Shown here one piece after another: positions 16,972-23,632 of a stretch of 60,373 nucleotides of DNA. Location: NCBI GenBank assembly GCA_028288305.1, contig JAQBOA010000024.1:1-60373 (forward strand), in the 5' to 3' direction. Source of the DNA: Mucilaginibacter sp. Its GTDB lineage: Bacteria; Bacteroidota; Bacteroidia; Sphingobacteriales; Sphingobacteriaceae. Below the pieces are notes generated by a model. That model worked only from the letters and a program-made list of their open reading frames with translations. It searched no databases and was not told where the DNA came from. A program made the translations under genes and the position numbers. Positions within the stretch are counted from its first letter, which is position 1, and each line of letters starts with the position of its first letter.

Positions 16972-18753
16972 CTATTTTTCCTTCGGCACAAAATCTCCCA
17001 TCACCGCTTCCCTGATCAATGCCGGCGGCAGGATTCCTTGCGACAATATAAAATCATGAAAACGCTGCTGGTTAAACTTATCTCCTAATGCTTTCTCAGT
17101 ATCTTTCCGCAGGGCTACCAATTTGGTGAAACCATAAAAATAACTGTTGGCCTGTCCGGGTGCTCTTAAGGAGTAGCGCTCTACTTCCTGCTTTGCAAAG
17201 GCGTGCGATTGTACAACATCGGTCATTAACAGATCGAGCGCCTGTTGCTGGGTAATGGTTCCTGCCTGTAATTCAGGATCTAAAAAGGCACGGGCTGCGC
17301 GGAGTAAACGGTAATCCAACGAAATCAGCTGACCTTCTACCGGCATATATGGCCTGGTGATATATTCTGAATATAATCCCCAGCCCTCTACATTGGTAGA
17401 GTTAAACGCATAAAGCGCACGAGCCTGCGAAACGCCCTCTTCAACCATTTTATCGAATTGCAGTTCGTGACCGGGGCGCGATTCATGTGCTATAATAGTC
17501 CATGCGGCTGCATCAAAGGTAAAATCATCATACTTATCCACTTTTTCGCCCGGTGCAGGTGGCATATTTAATGGCAATACGAAAACACCTCGTTCGCCGG
17601 TATTATTCAAAAATGGCGGTGGCACCATGTGCGGGGCAGGCAGTTGAGCGGTTTCGGCAGCACTAGCCAGCCTGATAATGGCCGGACGGTTTGGTAACGT
17701 TACCAAATGATGTTTCTGGATGATTGTTTCAATATCAGATAAATGCCTTTTATAGATTGGCATAATTGAATCACCAATAATTTGGTCTTTTTTCAAAAAC
17801 TTAATCACATCCCTGTAATCACTTGATGGCAGGTTATTCTTTTTAGCTATCTGTTCAGCCAGGGGCTTCATCTGGTTCTGAATATCTGTAAACATGGCAT
17901 GTGCCATTTTTGCAATTTCAGCGGGAGGAATATCTATTCCATAGCCTTCTAATTCCAATTTATACTCCTCCGGCGGCAGCCTGAAATCGGTACGTGTTTT
18001 TGGCAATACGTTAGCGGTTACCCAGGTATCATAATCTTCCAGTTGCTTTTTAATGGTAGCGTAAGATTGTTCCCACCCCGTTAGTTTGTATTTTTTAAAT
18101 AACTCTTCAATACCGCTCACCATACTGGCATTATGCGAAAGGATAACTTGCATTTTTTGCCTGGAAGGATAAATCATATCCGGCTTAGCCATTTGCTCAC
18201 CGGTGCGTTGCTGCAAGATGGCGGTGATAGGCTGATATCCCTTTTCCAACCCGGCATACTTACGCAAACGGATCACCGCCGCGCTGCGCCGTTCAGCAGG
18301 GGTTTGATCATCCAGCAAGGTTTGCATGCCGCTAAAAACAGTTTCAGTGGCATTTAAAAAAGATACTTCCTTATTTAATCTGAAATCATCTTGTCTAAAA
18401 CCTAATTCTGACTGGTTGATTAAAATGTCAAGGTCCTGCTTTACCGCAAGGTTAGTTTCCTTTTGCTTGCTCTCTTTTAATATTGCAACTGCATCTAACC
18501 TGTCCTTACGTGCGGCCATCTCGTTTGCCAGGGTAGGCACTGCAATTAAGGTGTCATAGAAAGCCAGCCCTTGTGATGAGCCAAACTCTGGTGAATACTT
18601 TTTGTCGATATCCAGCAAAATTTTAGTGTAACCATTTGATTTTACTATCCATTCTTTACCATCGGTAGAGTTGGTTTGTGCTTGTGCTGCAAATGGCAGA
18701 GAAACAACTATTAAAATAGCAAGAGCGTTTATAGTTTTGTTGAGATCGATCAT
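16972..18753 (-). CDS. DUF885 family secreted metallopeptidase-like protein
   Basis: A 593-residue exported protein with a signal peptide (about 1-25, ending AQA). The family signature HESRPGH is at residues 423-429, with a downstream Glu-rich segment (NVEGWGLYSEY) that fits a zinc-binding gluzincin-like site. DUF885 proteins are predicted metal-dependent carboxypeptidase-like enzymes. A second DUF885 gene, a lipoprotein, lies at 53351-55126, so the strain has at least two differently located versions. Confidence 0.85.
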   Translation of the reverse strand: MIDLNKTINALAILIVVSLPFAAQAQTNSTDGKEWIVKSNGYTKILLDIDKKYSPEFGSSQGLAFYDTLIAVPTLANEMAARKDRLDAVAILKESKQKETNLAVKQDLDILINQSELGFRQDDFRLNKEVSFLNATETVFSGMQTLLDDQTPAERRSAAVIRLRKYAGLEKGYQPITAILQQRTGEQMAKPDMIYPSRQKMQVILSHNASMVSGIEELFKKYKLTGWEQSYATIKKQLEDYDTWVTANVLPKTRTDFRLPPEEYKLELEGYGIDIPPAEIAKMAHAMFTDIQNQMKPLAEQIAKKNNLPSSDYRDVIKFLKKDQIIGDSIMPIYKRHLSDIETIIQKHHLVTLPNRPAIIRLASAAETAQLPAPHMVPPPFLNNTGERGVFVLPLNMPPAPGEKVDKYDDFTFDAAAWTIIAHESRPGHELQFDKMVEEGVSQARALYAFNSTNVEGWGLYSEYITRPYMPVEGQLISLDYRLLRAARAFLDPELQAGTITQQQALDLLMTDVVQSHAFAKQEVERYSLRAPGQANSYFYGFTKLVALRKDTEKALGDKFNQQRFHDFILSQGILPPALIREAVMGDFVPKEK

Positions 18754-18900
18754 TCCAAGATTTCTTTTTCTGCATAAAAATATATTAAAATATTTATAAG
18801 CAATAATTTATGACAAAATGATAAGATGTTATTGAATAATTAGATGGAATTTTTTTTTCGTTATTCAATTTAGAAAAGCTAAAAAACGTTATTTTGCAGT

Positions 18901-19476
18901 ATGATACCCGAAATAATTGAAGACAACACCTTCACTAAAATTAACGCAGAATCTATAAGCGGCGGTAAACGAACATTTGAAAGCTGTAGGTTTATAAATT
19001 GTGATTTTTCATATGCTGGTTTTGGTGGAGTTGTTTTTATAGAGTGTCAGTTTGAAGGCTGTAACTTATCGCTTATTAAATTATCAGATACCGGTTTGCA
19101 AAATATTAGATTTAAAGATTGCAAGCTTAGCGGCGCAGATTTCAGTAAAAGCCGTGATTTTTTGTTTGAAGTAAGTTTTGATAATTGTATCCTTGATAAC
19201 GCTATCTTTTATAAAAAGAAAAATAAAGGCGCAAAGTTTACAGATTGTTCAATGGTTGAAACAGATTTTACCGAAGCTGATCTTACGGATGTTCAGTTCA
19301 TCAATTGCAACCTCAATAGGGCATTTTTTAATCGAACCACATTAAAAAATGCAGATCTTCGCACATCTTATAATTTTATCATTGATCCGGATAGCAATAT
19401 TCTAAAAAAGGCCAGGTTCTCTGTTCATGGATTACCGGGGTTGCTGGCTAAGTATGATATTAAGATTGAGGGGTAA
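18901..19476 (+). CDS. Pentapeptide-repeat protein
   Basis: A 191-residue protein with about twenty tandem A(D/N)LxX-like units, seen as CDFSYAGF, CNLSLIKLS, CKLSGADFS, SMVETDFTEADL and CNLNRAFFN. Such sequences form a right-handed square beta-helix. Some relatives protect DNA gyrase, but the Qnr-specific loops cannot be verified by eye, so no resistance role is claimed. ATG at 18901 directly follows the AT-rich leader. Confidence 0.85.
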   Translation: MIPEIIEDNTFTKINAESISGGKRTFESCRFINCDFSYAGFGGVVFIECQFEGCNLSLIKLSDTGLQNIRFKDCKLSGADFSKSRDFLFEVSFDNCILDNAIFYKKKNKGAKFTDCSMVETDFTEADLTDVQFINCNLNRAFFNRTTLKNADLRTSYNFIIDPDSNILKKARFSVHGLPGLLAKYDIKIEG

Positions 19477-19484
19477 TGGATCTA

Positions 19485-19517
19485 AGACTTCCGAAGTTTT
19501 CAAAACTTCGGAAGTCT
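19485..19517. repeat. Perfect 33-base palindromic hairpin
   Basis: AGACTTCCGAAGTTTT (19485-19500), one central C, and AAAACTTCGGAAGTCT (19502-19517). It starts 9 bases after the pentapeptide gene's stop codon and could act as a terminator, but it lacks a T tract and looks like a scattered repeat. Confidence 0.8.
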
Positions 19518-19614
19518 GGAACCAATATTATAAATAATTGCTGTCAGAAAATTATTAATATTTTTATTTGAAATAAAAGTTCCATTTTCAAACATTTTAA
19601 TTCTTAAAGTTAAT

Positions 19615-19929
19615 ATGAGACCCCAACTATTTGATACTAAAAAGAAACTAAAGTGGATCCCATATGGCTATTTATTTATTCTGTTTTTTACAATTTCTCC
19701 GTTTTTAGGTGCTTTTTTAGCAAATGTTATTGGCAATAGTTTGGGTTGTGATATCAACGAAGGCGGCACCGATGAATGTATACGCATCGGAGTACCTTTC
19801 GGAGAAGTTTTGAATGGTATGGTTGCTGCTGGTTGGTTATTCTTTCTTACAATACCGTTAGGGGCAATATTTTTGATAATTTTGACTTTTGTTGCAATTA
19901 ACGATAGTAATTATTTCAAAAAACATTAA
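19615..19929 (+). CDS. Small membrane protein of unknown function
   Basis: A 104-residue protein with two hydrophobic segments, about 17-40 (YLFILFFTISPFLGAFLANV) and 72-95 (GWLFFLTIPLGAIFLIILTF), joined by a loop that contains two cysteines (LGCDINEGGTDEC). A disulfide in the outer loop is plausible. No family recognised. Confidence 0.6.
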   Translation: MRPQLFDTKKKLKWIPYGYLFILFFTISPFLGAFLANVIGNSLGCDINEGGTDECIRIGVPFGEVLNGMVAAGWLFFLTIPLGAIFLIILTFVAINDSNYFKKH

Positions 19930-19992
19930 GTCTGAATTTGGCGCTATCACCTTCAATATTCTTAATTCAACATTCAGCGTTCTATGTTGATT

Positions 19993-20706
19993 TTATCGAG
20001 TTTTCACCCCCGCCGCAGCCCAAAATACCAGGTAACCGGGCTTCGTTTTACTGATACTTATACTTTTAAGTCTTCTCGCCTGATCAGGATGAATATTTAG
20101 CAGATCGATATTGTGATGATCTTTTTCGGTCATGTTGTTTTTATTCCCCCATTTGGCAAGGTCATGTACGAGATAGCATAAGTTCGGGTCATCAGCTTTA
20201 ATGTCCAGGTAATAATCCGGTAAAACGAAATTCTCAACTTCAGTTCCATCAGTATATTTAAAGCGTACCTGTAACAAAGACGCCCCTTCAGAACTGGTCA
20301 AAGCCAGGTAAACGTCTTTGTATTTTATTTGAGATACAGAAAATTCAACTTCTCCCTCACCAGCAATATTGCATGTCTGGTTCTGTAAACTGTCTTTATT
20401 TGAATAGTGCAATTTTATTTCAGGATGTGAATTATTTGCTGGGAATAACGGATCATCAGGCAGGGCATGAAGAGCTTTATCACCGTTAAACAAAGCTGCC
20501 GAAAGTGTTAAATAACCATCGCCAACTCCGTTTCCATCAATTCCCTTGGTCCAGGTTATTAATTTGTTATTGCTTACAATAGTTACCGGGCGGGCATTTA
20601 AAATGGTGCTTATGTTAAATTGTACAGTGTTGTTGTTTTTTTTACTTATCGTTTCATTATTTATGCACAATACGTAAAAAAGCAAAGCGATGGTTAATAT
20701 TTTCAT
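19993..20706 (-). CDS. Secreted hypothetical protein
   Basis: A 237-residue protein from the ATG at 20706, which begins with a signal sequence (MKILTIALLFYVLCIN). The frame is open further upstream to 20832, but the added 42 residues are translations of two palindromic repeats (RDAMHRVST and RRDAVHRVST), so the later start is preferred. The mature part looks like a beta-rich domain with KDVYLALTSSEG and LLQVRFKYTDG. No family recognised. Confidence 0.6.
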   Translation of the reverse strand: MKILTIALLFYVLCINNETISKKNNNTVQFNISTILNARPVTIVSNNKLITWTKGIDGNGVGDGYLTLSAALFNGDKALHALPDDPLFPANNSHPEIKLHYSNKDSLQNQTCNIAGEGEVEFSVSQIKYKDVYLALTSSEGASLLQVRFKYTDGTEVENFVLPDYYLDIKADDPNLCYLVHDLAKWGNKNNMTEKDHHNIDLLNIHPDQARRLKSISISKTKPGYLVFWAAAGVKTR

Positions 20707-20723
20707 TATAAATTCGGTTATTG

Positions 20724-20755
20724 TCGTAGAGACGCGATGCACCGCGTCTCTACGA
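20724..20755. repeat. REP-like palindrome, copy 1
   Basis: 13-bp arms TCGTAGAGACGCG and CGCGTCTCTACGA around the loop ATGCAC. It lies 18 bases ahead of the start of the secreted protein gene at 20706. Confidence 0.85.
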
Positions 20756-20792
20756 CATCTAATATTTTCATTGTTTAAATTGGTTAATATTG

Positions 20793-20818
20793 TAGAGACG
20801 CGATGCATCGCGTCTCTA
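20793..20818. repeat. REP-like palindrome, copy 2
   Basis: A perfect 26-base palindrome with half-site TAGAGACGCGATG. It sits 10 bases from the RAYT stop codon, between it and the next gene. Confidence 0.85.
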
Positions 20819-20828
20819 GTAGAGCCGA

Positions 20829-21473
20829 TCATTTTATATAAAATCTATCATCCCTCCAATTTTTGGGATTGTTAACGATATAATCAGCAATTCTAAGGTA
20901 TTCTTTATTAGAAGTAATAATATGATCATGGAACCTAGCCTGCCAATCAAATGGAATATTATTTTTCCTGGCATAGGTTGTTACTGCCGATTTAAAACCA
21001 CGAATAACAGACGCAAGATTCTTTGCCTGCGGTCCAAATTTATTTTTTTGATTGCTTACATCATCATCCGTCGTAGAGACGCAATGCATTGCGTCTCTAC
21101 CCCGATAATTGTTATATTTACTTGTATTATATCTATTATCATCAATAAATATAATCGCATGAAAATGATTTGGCATCACAACATATTCGTTCAATTCCAA
21201 ATTCATATCCGGCCTTAACTCTTTGGTTTTAAGCCATTCCATTTCAGTTATTTTTCCTAAATTATTTAACTCCATTTTATATTCTGGTTCAATGAATTGT
21301 GGTAATTTATTGGCGGGTAGAGACGCAATGCATTGCGTCTCTACAACGTTTCCAAAAAAGCATCCCCTGTTTGCTGTACAAATAGTAACAAAATACATTG
21401 CGTTATCGGCATAGTTCCAGGTTTGTAGCCTTGTAGAAGGAATTCGATATTTATTTTTGAATAATTCGGTCAT
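20829..21473 (-). CDS. REP-associated tyrosine transposase (RAYT, IS200-like), with its palindromes inside
   Basis: A 214-residue Y1-transposase relative. The HUH signature is NHFHAI (His103, His105), the catalytic tyrosine is most likely Tyr198 in IADYIVNNPKNW, and SVIRGFKSAVT and NIPFDWQARFHDHII are characteristic of this group. These enzymes nick and join single-stranded palindromes. Two palindromes lie in its own reading frame: residues 44-53 (VETQCIASLP) and 125-134 (GRDAMHCVST). They fall in two surface loops and do not touch the active-site motifs, so the protein may still work. Confidence 0.85.
   Translation of the reverse strand: MTELFKNKYRIPSTRLQTWNYADNAMYFVTICTANRGCFFGNVVETQCIASLPANKLPQFIEPEYKMELNNLGKITEMEWLKTKELRPDMNLELNEYVVMPNHFHAIIFIDDNRYNTSKYNNYRGRDAMHCVSTTDDDVSNQKNKFGPQAKNLASVIRGFKSAVTTYARKNNIPFDWQARFHDHIITSNKEYLRIADYIVNNPKNWRDDRFYIK
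21073..21100. repeat. REP-like palindrome, copy 3, inside the RAYT gene
   Basis: A perfect 28-base palindrome with half-site GTAGAGACGCAATG, read in frame as residues 125-134 of the transposase. Confidence 0.9.
21317..21344. repeat. REP-like palindrome, copy 4, inside the RAYT gene
   Basis: A perfect 28-base palindrome with half-site GTAGAGACGCAATG, read in a different phase than copy 3 as residues 44-53. Confidence 0.9.
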
Positions 21474-21517
21474 TGGAACAAGGTTTTAACAAAATTAAGA
21501 TAATAATTAAGAAAACC

Positions 21518-21655
21518 TTATCGTAGAGACGCAATGCATTGCGTCTCCTTCCTGCAAACATTTTCAACACCGTTTTTATAAACAATTAATCGTGCTCGTT
21601 TTTCGGAACGTTCAATGGCAAACGAAAGCTCATCATCAAGTTTAAACACAGTCAT
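21518..21655 (-). CDS. Possible 45-residue small protein ending in a palindrome
   Basis: From ATG at 21655 a frame of 45 codons begins MTVFKLDDELSFAIERSEK, continues RARLIVYKNGVENVCRK, and finishes ETQCIASLR, which is encoded by palindrome copy 5. The first 36 residues look like a folded beta-alpha segment, and the charged pattern is plausible. It may be a short real gene or the remnant of a longer one truncated by the palindrome. Confidence 0.4.
   Translation of the reverse strand: MTVFKLDDELSFAIERSEKRARLIVYKNGVENVCRKETQCIASLR
21523..21548. repeat. REP-like palindrome, copy 5
   Basis: Left half GTAGAGACGCAATG with a right half ending GCGTCTCC instead of GCGTCTCTAC, so slightly eroded. It forms the 3' end of a 45-codon open frame on the minus strand. 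Confidence 0.8.
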
Positions 21656-21784
21656 TCAAAATAGATAAAATGCTTAAAAATTAAGCATAAAGTAGAGATC
21701 AATTTCAAAAATATTTCCTGAAACCGAAAAAAAAAGGATAAAATTTACTAAAGTAATAAACAAAAGAAGTAAACAAAGTGTTGA

Positions 21785-21792
21785 TAACTTTG
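21785..21792 (+). promoter_or_regulatory. Promoter -7 element for the dcw cluster
   Basis: TAACTTTG matches TAnnTTTG exactly, 70 bases before the mraZ ATG. No good TTG is seen at the -33 position, so an activator or a weak core promoter is possible. Confidence 0.6.
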
Positions 21793-21818
21793 GTGGTATA
21801 AAGTGGTAAAATGTGGTA
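21793..21818 (+). promoter_or_regulatory. Three MraZ-type operator boxes
   Basis: GTGGTA occurs at 21793, 21803 and 21813, exactly one helical turn apart, right after the -7 element. In E. coli MraZ represses its own operon by binding TGGGN boxes with the same 10-base period, and MraZ is the first gene here. The boxes would cover the transcription start. Confidence 0.7.
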
Positions 21819-21862
21819 GATAAAATCTACTTTTACATTACGATAAGTACAAAGTCGCGACT

Positions 21863-22330
21863 ATGTCCTATTTAACCGGAGAATTTGAATGTAAATTAGA
21901 TACCAAAGGGCGAATGATGATCCCTGCGGGCCTCAAAAAAAAGCTTCCCGAAGCTGAAAGTGAAGGCCTTGTGATCAATCGTGGCTTTAAAAAGTATCTT
22001 GTTATTTACACCAAAAAAGAGTGGGACAAAAAGCTTGACGAACTAAATAAACTTAATCAATACGAAAGTAAAAATATCGAATTTATCAGGTATTTCACCC
22101 GTGGGGCAACCGAATTAACTCTCGACAATACAGGGCGGATAAACCTACCGAAATTATTACTCGATTACGCAAATATCGATAGCGATGTAGTGCTTACCTG
22201 CCAGATAAATAAAATTGAAGTTTGGGACAAGGAGGCATACCGCACAATGATTGATAATGAGCCTGACAACTTTGCCGACCTTGCCGAAGAAGTAATGGGC
22301 AGCAAAAGAAGGGAGGGTGCAAATGAATAA
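21863..22330 (+). CDS. mraZ: Transcriptional regulator MraZ
   Basis: A 155-residue protein with two SpoVT/AbrB-like halves, each carrying the DxxGR signature: LDTKGRMMIPAGLK at residues 12-25 and LDNTGRINLPKLLL in the second half. MraZ forms a ring and represses the division cluster. It is first in the operon, with GTGGTA boxes in its leader, and its 3' end overlaps rsmH by 8 bases. Normal length. Confidence 0.95.
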   Translation: MSYLTGEFECKLDTKGRMMIPAGLKKKLPEAESEGLVINRGFKKYLVIYTKKEWDKKLDELNKLNQYESKNIEFIRYFTRGATELTLDNTGRINLPKLLLDYANIDSDVVLTCQINKIEVWDKEAYRTMIDNEPDNFADLAEEVMGSKRREGANE

Positions 22331-23225
22331 TTACCATACTCCTGTAATGCTGAATGAATGTATTGAAGGTTTAAATATTAGGCCGGACGGTACTTATGTT
22401 GATGTGACCTTTGGCGGTGGCGGTCATTCGCGGGAAATATTAAAGCACTTAGCTGAGGATGGAAAATTATTGGCATTTGATCAGGACGCCGATGCTAAAC
22501 AAAATTTAATTGATGATAAACGGTTCATATTTGTAGATCAGAATTTCCGTTATCTCAAAAATTTTTCCCGTTTGTATGATGCTATACCTGTTGACGGCAT
22601 ATTAGCCGATCTGGGTGTTTCATCGTATCAGTTTGACCAGGCTGAACGCGGTTTCTCTATCCGCTTTGATGCTGAGTTGGATATGCGCATGAATCAGCAG
22701 GCCACTTTAAGTGCTAAAGAGGTGGTAAACACTTACCCGGAAGCCGAATTGCACCGGATATTTGGTATTTACGGTGAGATACAAAATGCAAAATCGCTGG
22801 CAAATACTATAGCAACCGCACGCTTAAACACACCTATAGTTACAGTTGCCGACCTGAAAAATGCTATTTCAAACCGGATTCCACGCGGGAAAGAGAATAA
22901 ATATCTGGCCCAGGTTTTCCAGGCTCTGCGTATTGAAGTTAACCAGGAATTGGAGGCATTAAAAGATTTTTTAATACAGTCTGCCGAAGTATTGGTATCA
23001 GGGGGACGGCTGGTAGTAATGTCATATCATTCGCTGGAAGACAGGCTGGTGAAAAATTTCATCGCTAAAGGTAAATTCAGCGGTGAGGTTGAAAAGGACT
23101 TATACGGAAATAGTAATAAACCTTTTGATGCGGTAAGCCGGGGAGCCATTACCGCGTCGGCAGAGGAAATAAATAACAATAACAGGGCACGGAGCGCTAA
23201 ATTAAGAATAGCGGTAAAGAAATGA
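22323..23225 (+). CDS. rsmH: 16S rRNA (cytosine1402-N4)-methyltransferase RsmH
   Basis: A 300-residue SAM-dependent enzyme that methylates C1402 in the ribosomal P site. The SAM motif is VDVTFGGGGHSREIL and SYHSLEDRLVKNF is the family's C-terminal signature. The ATG at 22323 is chosen over a GTG at 22317 because the family begins near NNYHTPVML. Its start lies inside the mraZ gene, and its stop overlaps ftsL (ATGA). Confidence 0.95.
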   Translation: MNNYHTPVMLNECIEGLNIRPDGTYVDVTFGGGGHSREILKHLAEDGKLLAFDQDADAKQNLIDDKRFIFVDQNFRYLKNFSRLYDAIPVDGILADLGVSSYQFDQAERGFSIRFDAELDMRMNQQATLSAKEVVNTYPEAELHRIFGIYGEIQNAKSLANTIATARLNTPIVTVADLKNAISNRIPRGKENKYLAQVFQALRIEVNQELEALKDFLIQSAEVLVSGGRLVVMSYHSLEDRLVKNFIAKGKFSGEVEKDLYGNSNKPFDAVSRGAITASAEEINNNNRARSAKLRIAVKK

Positions 23226-23632
23226 CCAATAGGCTGCGTACACAAATTGAGGAAGAGGAGACTGAGCAAAAGATTATTGTTGAGGAAAATCCCGTTAAGG
23301 AAATCCCTGATAATTTTTTAACACAGCTTTTTACTAAGGGCATAATTAATGCCGAAACCGCAACCAATGCGCTGCCATTCATATTGTTTCTTGCTTTATT
23401 AGGCATGATTTATATCGCTAACAGGCACCTGGCCGAAAGAAACATACGTGATATTGATAAAATAAGTAAACAGGTAAAAGAACTGAGCTATGATTATAAA
23501 ACTACCAAGGCCGAGCTTGCTTATAAAAGCACCCTGACCGAAGTAGCCAAGCGTACAGATACCCTTGGAATAAAAGAATCAATTCAGCCGCCGCAAAAAA
23601 TTACCGTGGAGGAGGTACAAAATGAGCATTAG
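23222..23632 (+). CDS. ftsL: FtsL-like division protein
   Basis: A 136-residue bitopic protein in the ftsL position, with a charged cytoplasmic segment (1-55), one hydrophobic helix (about 57-76, ALPFILFLALLGMIYIA) and an outer coiled-coil (IRDIDKISKQVKELSYDYKT). FtsL acts with FtsB and FtsQ at the septum. Sequence similarity is weak in this family, so the call relies on position and topology. It overlaps both neighbours by a few bases. Confidence 0.8.
   Translation: MTNRLRTQIEEEETEQKIIVEENPVKEIPDNFLTQLFTKGIINAETATNALPFILFLALLGMIYIANRHLAERNIRDIDKISKQVKELSYDYKTTKAELAYKSTLTEVAKRTDTLGIKESIQPPQKITVEEVQNEH

Noticed and set aside
20707..20832. N-terminal extension of the secreted protein to 20832
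   Set aside because: The extra residues are translations of two palindromes and would bury the signal peptide that begins at 20706.
20724..21548. Possible CRISPR array from evenly looking repeats
   Set aside because: The five copies are palindromes at irregular distances with coding sequence between them and no cas genes.
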